Source: Candidatus Palauibacter denitrificans
Lineage (GTDB): Bacteria > Gemmatimonadota > Gemmatimonadetes > Palauibacterales > Palauibacteraceae
DNA: 41,651 nucleotides
Assembly (NCBI GenBank): GCA_009841015.1
Contig: VXMQ01000100.1
Location: 1-41,651 of the forward strand
Direction: 5' to 3'
Within the stretch, counting starts at the first letter, position 1. Every line of letters begins with the position of its first letter. A program made the translations under genes and the position numbers. Below are positions 1-9,097 of the stretch, piece by piece. Under the pieces are notes generated by a model. That model was not told where the DNA came from. It saw nothing but the letters and a program-made list of their open reading frames with translations, and made no database searches.

Positions 1-232
1 AAAAGTAGGCGGCCTCCACCCCCCATCCGCGCGCGAGCGTGGTCAGCAGGGCGGTATCTTCGTCGTCCGGGTGCGCCGCGACGACGAGGACCCTCTTCAC
101 CCCATCGAGCTGCCGCAGGATGAGTCCCGCTTCGATCGCGCCGGGGAGGCGCGACCCCTGGGCGTGGGCGAACGCCGGGAACAGGCACCCCGCCAGGACG
201 GCGATCGCGGTGGACATGGATCGAGGTTGCAT
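1..232 (-). CDS. PIG-L/LmbE family deacetylase, N-terminal part only (runs off the window edge)
   Basis: Reverse-strand translation from ATG at 232: MQPRSMSTAIAVLAGCLFPAFAHAQGSRLPGAIEAGLILRQLDGVKRVLVVAAHPDDEDTALLTTLARGWGVEAAYF. Signal peptide followed by the AHPDDE zinc motif of PIG-L. Missing from the ORF track because it has no stop inside the window. Alternative start at 217. Confidence 0.85.
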   Translation of the reverse strand, partial: MQPRSMSTAIAVLAGCLFPAFAHAQGSRLPGAIEAGLILRQLDGVKRVLVVAAHPDDEDTALLTTLARGWGVEAAYF

Positions 233-303
233 GGGCGGGAAGCTATGCCCGCGCGGTGGCCGCAGAAAGCGGGGGGGCCGTACATCTATTATGTGCCTTA
301 CAG

Positions 304-332
304 TTGACTCGCAGTGCGCCGCGCGAGATTAT
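304..332 (+). promoter_or_regulatory. Sigma70-like promoter, TTGACT-N17-GATTAT
   Basis: TTGACT at 304-309, 17-nt spacer, GATTAT at 327-332, upstream of the ORF starting at 406, which has a GAGGAGG ribosome-binding site. Confidence 0.5.
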
Positions 333-405
333 GGTTCATTCCACACCGCAAACGGGCGTCGGCGGCATCTATCGTCCGGCGCACAGGTTCGTACGAGGAG
401 GCATA

Positions 406-1050
406 ATGAACGAGAACGTGATGGAGTTCATAAAGCTCGAGTTGACAAAGGACCCCGGCGTCTCCAACGCGACCCTCTTTGAGGGGGCGAAGCTCATAGA
501 CAAGGCCATCGGGAAGCTGAACCCGAGGCAATTCCACGCGAAGTATCCGTTGCAGGTCAAGCGTCGTATGGCGGGGGCCGGCTCGGGGAGTGCGGTTCGT
601 GCGCCGGCGAAGCCGAAAGCGGCGCGGCGATCGCGCGCCGCGAAGGGGGATGCGGGTGAGGCCGTCCTGGCGTACGTGACGCGCGTGCTCAAGCGGAATC
701 CCGACGTCAAGAACGCGGAGTTGTTTGCGGGCGCCTGTGAAATCGACGCTTCGGTCGCCGACCTGTCGCCCCGACAGTTCCATGCGAAGTACCCGCTCCA
801 GGTGAAGCGCCGCCTGGTCGCCGCGGAGGGTCGGAAGCCCGTCGCGCGCGCGGTGGCCGAGCCCGCGCCCGCCGCGGCGCCTCCGCCCGAAGCCCCGGCG
901 GTGCGAGGCGGCGATGCGGCCGCGGTTCGCGGACTGCTTCTCAGTCTGGTGAGAGAGCTGGCCAACGCCGAGACGCAGGCCGAGACGATCGAGGTCATGG
1001 CGCGACTGGACGGCTATGTGACCGACGTTATGCAGGCGGCTCGAAGCTGA
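406..1050 (+). CDS. Uncharacterised protein with two copies of a ~53-residue domain ending in L-x-PRQFHAKYPLQVKRR, plus a C-terminal helical segment
   Basis: ATG at 406 preceded by GAGGAGG. Internal repeat of NVMEFIKLELTKDPGVSNATLFEGAKLIDKAIGKLNPRQFHAKYPLQVKRR and AVLAYVTRVLKRNPDVKNAELFAGACEIDASVADLSPRQFHAKYPLQVKRR. Confidence 0.85.
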   Translation: MNENVMEFIKLELTKDPGVSNATLFEGAKLIDKAIGKLNPRQFHAKYPLQVKRRMAGAGSGSAVRAPAKPKAARRSRAAKGDAGEAVLAYVTRVLKRNPDVKNAELFAGACEIDASVADLSPRQFHAKYPLQVKRRLVAAEGRKPVARAVAEPAPAAAPPPEAPAVRGGDAAAVRGLLLSLVRELANAETQAETIEVMARLDGYVTDVMQAARS

Positions 1051-1154
1051 GCCCCGGCGACCGACCGGCGCCACGCCGGCGGTCCCCTTCGCCGAAGTCT
1101 CCGGGAGCCCGGCGTTCGCGCGTCGGGCTCTCGTGCGTTCTCGCCGCCGCCGCC

Positions 1155-1955
1155 GTGGCGGTGGCGATGCCGGCGGAGGGGCAACTCAAGCGCGACGCTC
1201 TCGTGCAGCCCGTGGGTCTTGGGGGCGGCGAAGCGCTGATCGGTGTCGGCTTCACGCGCACGGCGAACGCTGCCTTTCCGCTGGCCGGACTCGAAGGAGA
1301 CCTGAACGCCTTCCCGGTGCTCCACGCCGTCTGGGCGATCGGGCCGCATGCCGTGCTGGAATTGAAGGGGGCGGCCCGAAAGGCGCTCTCCATCGAGGCG
1401 CGAGATCCGGCTCCCGCCATCGAGCTTGACCCGTCCGTCCGAGACGGAACCACGCGCGACGTGGGCGATTTCGAAGTCGCCGTCTCGCTCGCCCCCCTCG
1501 GAGGACCCATGGGGTTCTCGGCCGGCGCGCACGTGGGAGTCAAGCTGCCGAACTCCGACGAAACGAGGGGAATCGGCACGAACACGACCGACGTCACGAT
1601 CGCGGCCCTGTTCTCGTGGGGGTCGGCTCGCTGGCGCGCCACGGGGTGGTTCGGCGTCGGCATCCTGGAGGTACCGATCGAGCCCTTCGAGCAGAACGAT
1701 GCGTTCGCCTACGCATTCGAAGCGCTTTGGGACGCGACCCGGAACTGGCGGCTGTCGGTGGGCACGCGCGGGCGGACCAGCACGAGGAGGGTGTCCCCGC
1801 TCGGCACCGGCGACCTTGGGGAATTCCGCGCGACCGTGGAATGGCGGCGCGGGCCCATCGCGATCGACGCCGGGCTCGGGCGCGGAACCACGGCGCTGAG
1901 CGGCGACTGGAACCTTCGCGCCGGCGTCGCCTGGACGCTTGCCCGCGACCCATAG
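1155..1955 (+). CDS. Probable outer-membrane beta-barrel-like protein with signal peptide (start uncertain; may lie upstream)
   Basis: Alternating amphipathic strands (RWRATGWFGVGILEV, FRATVEWRRGPIAIDAGLGRG, WNLRAGVAWTL). The frame is open upstream and encodes RRSRVGLSCVLAAAAVAVAMPAEGQ, which looks like a signal peptide. Confidence 0.6.
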   Translation: MAVAMPAEGQLKRDALVQPVGLGGGEALIGVGFTRTANAAFPLAGLEGDLNAFPVLHAVWAIGPHAVLELKGAARKALSIEARDPAPAIELDPSVRDGTTRDVGDFEVAVSLAPLGGPMGFSAGAHVGVKLPNSDETRGIGTNTTDVTIAALFSWGSARWRATGWFGVGILEVPIEPFEQNDAFAYAFEALWDATRNWRLSVGTRGRTSTRRVSPLGTGDLGEFRATVEWRRGPIAIDAGLGRGTTALSGDWNLRAGVAWTLARDP

Positions 1956-2028
1956 GCGGCACATCGTCCGTCCCCCGAGCAGGCCCCGGCCGCTGAGTCC
2001 GGGAGCTACCCCGCAAGGAGGAAACGTC

Positions 2029-2409
2029 ATGAGCGAAGCTAAGCCCCGGCACTTCCGCTGGGAGGAGTTGCCCTGGGAGCGCGTGACCGGACAGTTGGGC
2101 CGGCGCATGGTGACGGGAGACCGGGCCATGATCGCGCAGGTGCTGCTCGAGAAGGGCGCGGTCGTCCCCACGCACTCGCACGAGAATGAGCAGTTCACCT
2201 ATATCCTCGAGGGCGCGCTGCACTTCTGGCTGGGCGACGACGGGAGCGACGAAGTCGTCGTACGGGCGGGCGAGATCCTCCATATTCCCTCTCACGTGCC
2301 ACACAAGGCCATCGCGCTCGAAAAAACGCTGGATCTCGACATTTTCTGCCCTCCTCGAGCGGACTGGCTCGACGGGACGGACTCCTACTTCCACGACACG
2401 GACGACTGA
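2029..2409 (+). CDS. Cupin-domain protein
   Basis: VVPTHSHENEQFTYILEGALHFWLGDD...GEILHIPSHVPHKA fits the two cupin motifs. AAGGAGG ribosome-binding site upstream. Confidence 0.88.
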   Translation: MSEAKPRHFRWEELPWERVTGQLGRRMVTGDRAMIAQVLLEKGAVVPTHSHENEQFTYILEGALHFWLGDDGSDEVVVRAGEILHIPSHVPHKAIALEKTLDLDIFCPPRADWLDGTDSYFHDTDD

Positions 2410-3200
2410 TGGACTTGGGGATCGCAGGCCGCGTCGCCCTCGTCGCCGCCTCGTCGAAGGGGCTCGGCCGGGCCGTGGCGGAGGAACTGGCAGCGGAAGG
2501 GACGCACCTGTTGATGTGCGCGCGCGGTGAGGCGGCGCTCGCGGAAGCCCTGGCCTCCGCGGACGCACGCGGGCCCGGCGAGGTCGTCGGGATCCCGTCA
2601 GATCTGTCGGATCCCGCGGCGGTGGCCGGCCTCGTCGACGCCGCGATCTCCCGCTTCGGACGCGTCGATATCCTCGTGAACAACGCGGGCGGACCACCGG
2701 CGGGAAAGTTCGAGGACCACGACCGGGCAGCGTGGAAGGCGGCCGTACGCCTCAACCTTGAAAGCGCTCTCGATCTCACCCGCGCCGTTCTGCCCGGCAT
2801 GAAGGAGCGCGGCTGGGGGCGGATCCTGAACATCACGTCGGTTGCTGCGAAGGAACCCGAAGCTGACCTGATCCTCTCCAACAGCGTGCGGGCCGCCGTG
2901 ACGGGCTTCGCGAAGTCTCTTTCGAACGAGGTCGCCGCGTACGGCGTGACGGTGAACAACGTGCTCCCGGGTTTCACGCGCACCGCGAGGCTCGAGCAAC
3001 TGGCCGCCGTGCGCGCCGAAGCCGGGGGGATCTCGATGGAGGAGGTGGAAGCGGGGTGGAACGCCGCCATCCCCGCGCGACGTCTCGGCGACCCGCGCGA
3101 GTTCGCCGCAGTCGTGGCCTTCCTCGCCTCCGAGCGCGCCAGCTACGTGACGGGCGTGTCCATCGCCGTCGACGGGGGCCGCACGCGGTCCCTCCATTGA
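2409..3200 (+). CDS. SDR family oxidoreductase
   Basis: N-terminal Rossmann AASSKGLGRAVAEEL, NNAGG, ITSVAAKEP and VDGGRTRS. Start overlaps the preceding stop (TGATG). Confidence 0.9.
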   Translation: MDLGIAGRVALVAASSKGLGRAVAEELAAEGTHLLMCARGEAALAEALASADARGPGEVVGIPSDLSDPAAVAGLVDAAISRFGRVDILVNNAGGPPAGKFEDHDRAAWKAAVRLNLESALDLTRAVLPGMKERGWGRILNITSVAAKEPEADLILSNSVRAAVTGFAKSLSNEVAAYGVTVNNVLPGFTRTARLEQLAAVRAEAGGISMEEVEAGWNAAIPARRLGDPREFAAVVAFLASERASYVTGVSIAVDGGRTRSLH

Positions 3201-5422
3201 CCCTCGCGGCCCGGCGGTCATCGGAGCGCGGCGCCATCGCGGTGGCTGCCGGGGCGCTCGGCGCCGCCGGGGCACTGTGCGGAGCGCTCTGGCTGTGGAT
3301 GGGCACGGCGCCCCCGGGGATGCCGCCGCGGCAGGAGGCCTCTCCCTGCGCGCCCGGCGCGGAGCAGGGGAGTGCGGCGAGCCCCGACCTGTACTGCATG
3401 GCGCTGTTCCCGACGCCCCGCGTCCCGGATGCGACCGGCACGGTCGAGTTGCGCCGTCCCCCGGGGCCGTTCTCGATGGGGGTGACGCCGGACGGGCGCC
3501 TCCTGTACGACGCCGTGATCTCGACGGACCTTCCGCCCCCCTCCACGCTCGGGCCGTACGACCGCTACGTCGCCTGGGCGTCGACCCAGGTGCTTTGGCC
3601 CATCGAGCGGCTCGGGGAGGTGCCGGCGCGCGGCCGCGCGGAGGTGGGGCAGGTTGGGTTCAACAAGTTCCTCGTCCTGGTCACGGCGGAGTCCGGGCCG
3701 GAGTCCGCAGCAGCCGGGGGAGCGGGCGCGGAGCCGACGGGTCCGTACGTGCTGCGAGCCCAATCGCCTTCGAGCCGCATGCAGCCCGCCGACTTTCTCG
3801 AGTTCGCGCTGGGCGCCTCGCGGACGCCCCACGGCGACATGGCGATGGACGACGCCTGGAGCAGCGTGCCGATGCCCGAAGGGGTCATGATGCTCCCGTC
3901 GCTCATGGAGCTGCGGCCGGACGTGCAGCCCTGGCTGCCGGGAGACGGGTGGGAAGGCGAGATCGTCGACGCCCGCCCCCGCGAGGTGATCGAACTCGCC
4001 GACGGCGACTCGCTCGCCCTCGACGCCGTCTACGTGCGACGCCGCATTGGAGACCGCGAACTCCTCGGTTACGGCTTCAACGGACAGATCCCCGGTCCCC
4101 TCCTCTGGGTCCCCGAGGACGCGACGGTCACGGTCGGCTTCACGAACCGCATCGACTGGCCGACCGCGATCCACTGGCACGGCCTGCGGCTCGACAACCG
4201 CTTCGACGGCGTCCCCGGCCTGACGCAGGATCTCGTGGCCCCCGGCGAGAGCTTCCGCTACACGGTGCACTTCCCCGACCCCGGCCTCTACTGGTACCAC
4301 CCGCACCACCGCGAGGAAGTCCAGCAGGATCTGGGACTGGCCGGCAACCTCATGGTCCGGTCCGAAGACCCCGACTATTTCAGCCCCGTCCACCGCGAGG
4401 AGGTCGTGATGCTCGACGACCTGCTCCTGGGCGAGCACGGGATCGTCCCCTTCGGTCTCGAGCGCGCCACCCACGCGCTCATGGGCCGCTTCGGCAACAC
4501 CATGCTCGTGAACGGGAGGCCCGACTACGCGCTGGACGTGGAGCGCGGTTCGGTCGTCCGCTTCTACTTCACGAACGCGTCGAATACACGGACGTTCAAC
4601 CTCTCCTTCGACGGAGCGCCCATGAAGCTCGTGGGCGCCGACGTGGGCAACTTCGAGCGGGAGGAATGGGTCGAGAGCGTGATCATCGCGCCCGCGGAGC
4701 GTTACATCGTGCACGTCGCCTTCCCGGAGAGCGGGAGCTACGCCCTTCTGAACCGGGTGCAGGGGATCGACCACATCGGCGGCAGCTTCTTTCCGGAACA
4801 GGACACGCTGGGCGTCGTTCGCGTCGGCGCGGCGGACGCGACGCCGGAGCTGAGCGCGACCTTCGAGGTGCTGCGGGAGAACATGCGCGCGCGCGACGAG
4901 ATCGTCCCGTACCGCCGCCTCTTCGACCGGCCGGTGGACCTCACCCTGGAACTCGACATGTCGACGCGCGGCCTTCCGCTCGTCGTCGAGCGCCTCATGC
5001 AGGTGGACTCGGCGTACTTCCACCCGATCGAGTGGTCGGGAACGATGCCGATGATGAACCTGATCTCGACGCCGGAAAACGTGTCGTGGACGCTGCGCGA
5101 GCCCTCCACGGGGCTGGAGAACGAGGCGATCCGATGGACCTTCCGCGTGGGCGACGTGGTCAAACTGAGGATCCGGAGCCGCCGCGAGACGCTGCACCAG
5201 ATGCAGCATCCAATCCACATCCACGGCCAGCGCTTCCTCGTCCTCGCCACGAACGGGGTGGCGCACGACAACCTCGCCTGGAAGGACATGGTGGTCGTCC
5301 CCGTCGGCGGTTCGGTCGACCTCCTGCTCGAACTCTCGAACCCCGGCCGCTGGATGCTGCACTGCCACATCGCCGAGCACCTGGAGGCGGGCATGCAGAT
5401 GGTGTTCACGGTGGAGCCGTGA
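3197..5422 (+). CDS. Multicopper oxidase with signal sequence and long N-terminal extension
   Basis: Copper motifs HWHG, WYHPH, HPIHIHG and HCHIAEHLEAGM. TTG at 3197 overlaps the SDR stop and precedes a hydrophobic signal/anchor. Confidence 0.9.
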   Translation: MTLAARRSSERGAIAVAAGALGAAGALCGALWLWMGTAPPGMPPRQEASPCAPGAEQGSAASPDLYCMALFPTPRVPDATGTVELRRPPGPFSMGVTPDGRLLYDAVISTDLPPPSTLGPYDRYVAWASTQVLWPIERLGEVPARGRAEVGQVGFNKFLVLVTAESGPESAAAGGAGAEPTGPYVLRAQSPSSRMQPADFLEFALGASRTPHGDMAMDDAWSSVPMPEGVMMLPSLMELRPDVQPWLPGDGWEGEIVDARPREVIELADGDSLALDAVYVRRRIGDRELLGYGFNGQIPGPLLWVPEDATVTVGFTNRIDWPTAIHWHGLRLDNRFDGVPGLTQDLVAPGESFRYTVHFPDPGLYWYHPHHREEVQQDLGLAGNLMVRSEDPDYFSPVHREEVVMLDDLLLGEHGIVPFGLERATHALMGRFGNTMLVNGRPDYALDVERGSVVRFYFTNASNTRTFNLSFDGAPMKLVGADVGNFEREEWVESVIIAPAERYIVHVAFPESGSYALLNRVQGIDHIGGSFFPEQDTLGVVRVGAADATPELSATFEVLRENMRARDEIVPYRRLFDRPVDLTLELDMSTRGLPLVVERLMQVDSAYFHPIEWSGTMPMMNLISTPENVSWTLREPSTGLENEAIRWTFRVGDVVKLRIRSRRETLHQMQHPIHIHGQRFLVLATNGVAHDNLAWKDMVVVPVGGSVDLLLELSNPGRWMLHCHIAEHLEAGMQMVFTVEP

Positions 5423-5470
5423 CGCGGTACGTTTTCGGGTCCTGAGCGGCCCAACTCACAGGAGTCTCCC

Positions 5471-6907
5471 ATGAGAAAGTTCATCGCCGCCCCCGTCGCG
5501 CTCGCGGCCCTTCTCGCCCCGGCTCACCTGTCCGCACAATCCGCGGCCGAACTCGACGACGCGACCTCCGAGTTCGTCTCCGTCGCCGGCCCGACGGTCG
5601 CCCTCACCGGCGTCAAGGTCATCGACGGGACGGGGTCCGGCGCCCGGACGAACCAGACCGTCGTGATCGAGGGGAACCGGATCGCCGCGGTGGGTCCGGC
5701 GGGCGCGGTGGAGATCCCCCCGGGCGCCGAGGTCCATGACCTGCCGGGACACACCGTGATTCCGGGGATGATCGGGCTCCACAACCACATGTTCTTCATG
5801 GGGGCCGGGGGCCGGATGGCCCAGGGCAACATCTCCTCCCCGCGCCTCTATCTCGCGGCGGGGGTCACGACGATCCGCACGACGGGCAGCGTCTCGCCCT
5901 ACGCGGACCTCAACGTCAAGTCGAGCATCGACCGCGGGCTGGCACCGGGACCCCGCATGCACGTCACGGCGCCGTACGTCACGGGGCCCAACCCGGCCCT
6001 GGGGGACATGGCGCAGGTGAACTCGCCCGAGGAAGCGCGCCGCTTCGTCCGTTACTGGGCCGGAGAGGGCGCCTCCTGGATCAAGGCCTACACGACGATC
6101 CGTCGCGCGGAACTCGCCGCCGTCATCGAGGAGGCGCACGCGCAGGGCCTTCGGGTCACGGGACACATCTGCTCGATCACCTTCCAGGAAGCCGTGGATA
6201 TGGGGATGGACAACATCGAGCACGGTTTCGGGACGGCGACGGACTTCGATCCGCGCAAGCGGCCGGACGAGTGTCCGCCCAACTCGATGGTCACCGTCGG
6301 CGAGGAGGGGGACCCGACGGGCGAGATCGCCCGGTCGCTGATCCTCTCCATGGTCGAGAACGACGTCGGGATGACCTCGACGATGGCTGTGATCGAGCCC
6401 ATGACGAAGGGGCGCGCCGTCCTCGACGAGCGGACGCTCGAGGCGATGGCGCCCGAGGTGCGGGAGGATTACCTGGAGACCGTGGACGCGATCGAGGCGA
6501 ACCCGGATTGGCCGATGACGGAGGAGCACCTCCAGAAGCACATGGCGTTCGAGCGCGGTTTCGTCGAGGCCGGGGGCGTGCTCGCGGCGGGCGTGGATCC
6601 GACGGGGATCGGGGGCGCCATCGCGGGCTTCGGAGACCAGCGCAACTACGAACTTCTTATCGAAGCGGGTTTCGACGCCTCCACCGTGGTCCGGATCGTG
6701 AGCGCGAACGGCGCCCGCATCATGGGCGTGGAAGACGAGCTTGGAACGATCGAGGCCGGAAAGCTCGCGGATCTCGTCGTGCTCGAGGGCGATCTCGAGT
6801 CGGACTCCGCGATCATCAGGAACGTGACCGTCGTGTTCAAGGACGGCGTGGGCTACGACTCGGAGAAGCTCATCGACTCCGTGAAGGGGATGGTGGGGAT
6901 CCGGTGA
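5471..6907 (+). CDS. Secreted amidohydrolase family protein (copy 1)
   Basis: Signal peptide, VIDGTGS, HTVIPGMIGLHNHMFF, SWIKAYT, GHICSITFQEAV, AGVDPTG, GTIEAGKLADLVVLEGD. Confidence 0.9.
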   Translation: MRKFIAAPVALAALLAPAHLSAQSAAELDDATSEFVSVAGPTVALTGVKVIDGTGSGARTNQTVVIEGNRIAAVGPAGAVEIPPGAEVHDLPGHTVIPGMIGLHNHMFFMGAGGRMAQGNISSPRLYLAAGVTTIRTTGSVSPYADLNVKSSIDRGLAPGPRMHVTAPYVTGPNPALGDMAQVNSPEEARRFVRYWAGEGASWIKAYTTIRRAELAAVIEEAHAQGLRVTGHICSITFQEAVDMGMDNIEHGFGTATDFDPRKRPDECPPNSMVTVGEEGDPTGEIARSLILSMVENDVGMTSTMAVIEPMTKGRAVLDERTLEAMAPEVREDYLETVDAIEANPDWPMTEEHLQKHMAFERGFVEAGGVLAAGVDPTGIGGAIAGFGDQRNYELLIEAGFDASTVVRIVSANGARIMGVEDELGTIEAGKLADLVVLEGDLESDSAIIRNVTVVFKDGVGYDSEKLIDSVKGMVGIR

Positions 6908-6936
6908 CCGATGGACCCGTCGAGAGAGGGAAGAAG

Positions 6937-8376
6937 ATGATCTCCGAGATTCGCGCCGCACCCGCAGTTCTCGTCGCCGTCGCGGCCATGACGGCTGTCT
7001 CTTACGATGCGCTCGCTGCCCAGGGCTACGGTCGGCTGTCCGAGGAAACCCGCGCCTATGTCGCCGTGCAGGGGCCGACCGTGGCGCTCGAACACGTCCG
7101 CGTGATCGATGGCACCGGCGGCCCGGTCCTCGAGGACCAGACGGTGCTGCTGCGCGACGGGCGCATCGCCGCCGTGGGCCCCGCCTCGTCCATCGACGTC
7201 CCGGATGACGCGGACCGTCACGACCTGGGTGGCCACACCGTGATCCCCGGGATGGTCGGCATGCACGACCATCTGTTCTACACCTCCGTCGGGGGACGGC
7301 GCGTGCAGCTCGGATACAGCGCGCCGCGGCTCTACCTGGGTTCAGGCGTCACGACGATCCGCACGACCGGGAGCTTCACGCCCTACGCGGATGTCCACCT
7401 GAAGGACGCGATCGACCGCGGCGATTCGCCGGGCCCCCGCATCCACATCACGGCCCCGTACATCACCGGCTCGACGGGCTCGCCTCACCAGGCCCGCATG
7501 ACGTCCCCCGAACAGGCACGGCGCTTCGTCGAGTACTGGGCGGAGGAGGGAGCCACGTGGGTGAAGGCGTACACGTCGATCGGGAGCGGGGAACTGGGAG
7601 CGGCGATTGAGGAAGCGCACCGGCTGGGCCTTCGCGTCACCGGCCACCTGTGCTCGGTGAGCTTCCAGGAGGCCGTCGCGCTCGGGATCGACAACCTCGA
7701 GCACGGGATGCTCACGGCGTCCGATTTCGTGCCGGAGAAGGAGCCCGACCGTTGTCCCGGCAACATCATGCAGCGGGCCGGCGGCTCGGACCCCACGGGG
7801 CCCATCGCGCGGGAGACGATCGCGGCGATGGTGGAGGCCGGGGTGGGACTCACCGCCACGCTCTCGGTTTACGAGGCGTTCTTCCCGGGCCGCGACGTCG
7901 TGGACGAGCGGACGCTCGAGTTGATGGCGCCGGACCTCCGGGAAGCCTACCTGGATGAGCGCGGGCGGATCCAGGAGATGGGACCCGATCCCGAGAACTT
8001 CCAGAACGAACTGCGGTTCGAGAAGGCGTTCGTCGACGCCGGCGGGTTGCTTGCCTCGGGCGTCGATCCCACGGGCAACGGCGGCGCGCTGCCTGGCTTC
8101 GGGAATCAGAGGAACTTCGAGCTTCTGCTGGAAGCCGGACTCTCGCCGGTGCAGGCGGTGCAGGTCGTGAGCGCCAATGGCGCGAAGATCCTCGGCGTCG
8201 ATGACGAACTCGGCACCGTGGAAGCCGGGAAACGTGCCGATCTCATCGTCCTGAACGGCGACCCCGGAAGCGATCCGAGCGCGATTCGGGCCGTCCGCTG
8301 GGTGTTCAAGGACGGCGTCGGCTACGATTCCCGGGAGCTGATCCAGGCGACGCGGGGCCTCGTCGGGATTCGGTGA
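6937..8376 (+). CDS. Secreted amidohydrolase family protein (copy 2, tandem paralog)
   Basis: [18 protein letters not shown] signal sequence. Co-linear with the previous [67 protein letters not shown]. Confidence 0.9.
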   Translation: MISEIRAAPAVLVAVAAMTAVSYDALAAQGYGRLSEETRAYVAVQGPTVALEHVRVIDGTGGPVLEDQTVLLRDGRIAAVGPASSIDVPDDADRHDLGGHTVIPGMVGMHDHLFYTSVGGRRVQLGYSAPRLYLGSGVTTIRTTGSFTPYADVHLKDAIDRGDSPGPRIHITAPYITGSTGSPHQARMTSPEQARRFVEYWAEEGATWVKAYTSIGSGELGAAIEEAHRLGLRVTGHLCSVSFQEAVALGIDNLEHGMLTASDFVPEKEPDRCPGNIMQRAGGSDPTGPIARETIAAMVEAGVGLTATLSVYEAFFPGRDVVDERTLELMAPDLREAYLDERGRIQEMGPDPENFQNELRFEKAFVDAGGLLASGVDPTGNGGALPGFGNQRNFELLLEAGLSPVQAVQVVSANGAKILGVDDELGTVEAGKRADLIVLNGDPGSDPSAIRAVRWVFKDGVGYDSRELIQATRGLVGIR

Positions 8377-8413
8377 AGTCCGGAGTCGATCCCGTCGCCC
8401 GCAGGTCGATCCG

Positions 8414-9088
8414 ATGACGGATGGGGGCGCTTACCGTCCGGTGCCGCTGACAACGTTCACGCGGCGCGGGGAGGAGGAGATGGTGCGTCGCGCGCTGGCC
8501 TTCCGCGACGAGGTGCGACGGCGCCGGACGGTTCGCGAGTACTCCGACGAGCCCGTTCCCGAGGAGGTCATCGACGCCTGCATCGAGGCGGCGGGAACGG
8601 CCCCCAACGGCGCGAACCGGCAACCGTGGCACTTCGTCGTCGTGCGCGACGCCGAGGTGAAGCGCCGGATCCGGGAAGAAGCGGAGAAGGAGGAGCGAGA
8701 CTTCTACGAGCATCGCGCGCCGGCCGCGTGGCTCGAGGCGCTCGCCCACCTCGGAACGGACGAGCACAAACCGTTCCTGGAGACCGCGCCCGTCCTCATC
8801 GCGATCTTCGCGGAGAGCTATGAGGTGCGCGGCGGGGAGAAGCTCAAAAACTACTACGTGACGGAGTCCGTCGGCATCGCCACCGGGATCCTCATCACGG
8901 CGCTCCACCACGCGGGGCTCGCCACCCTCACCCACACGCCGAGCCCCATGGGCTTCCTGAACAAGGTCCTCGACCGCCCCTCCAACGAGCGGCCCTTTCT
9001 GCTGCTCGTCGTGGGCTATCCCGCGGACGATGCGCTCGTCCCGGACATCACGAAAAAGCCGCTGGACCGCATCGCCTCCCGCCGCTGA
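8414..9088 (+). CDS. Nitroreductase-superfamily flavoprotein, iodotyrosine-deiodinase (IYD)-like
   Basis: [33 protein letters not shown], lid region [40 protein letters not shown], and C-terminal [21 protein letters not shown], which closely follows the IYD C-terminus. Confidence 0.85.
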   Translation: MTDGGAYRPVPLTTFTRRGEEEMVRRALAFRDEVRRRRTVREYSDEPVPEEVIDACIEAAGTAPNGANRQPWHFVVVRDAEVKRRIREEAEKEERDFYEHRAPAAWLEALAHLGTDEHKPFLETAPVLIAIFAESYEVRGGEKLKNYYVTESVGIATGILITALHHAGLATLTHTPSPMGFLNKVLDRPSNERPFLLLVVGYPADDALVPDITKKPLDRIASRR

Positions 9089-9097
9089 CCGGGGAGG

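Noticed and set aside
3218-5380. 720-residue minus-strand ORF opposite the multicopper oxidase
   Set aside because: Antisense of a clear MCO; composition (His/Arg/Asp/Val-rich) is typical of the antisense frame of high-GC coding sequence.
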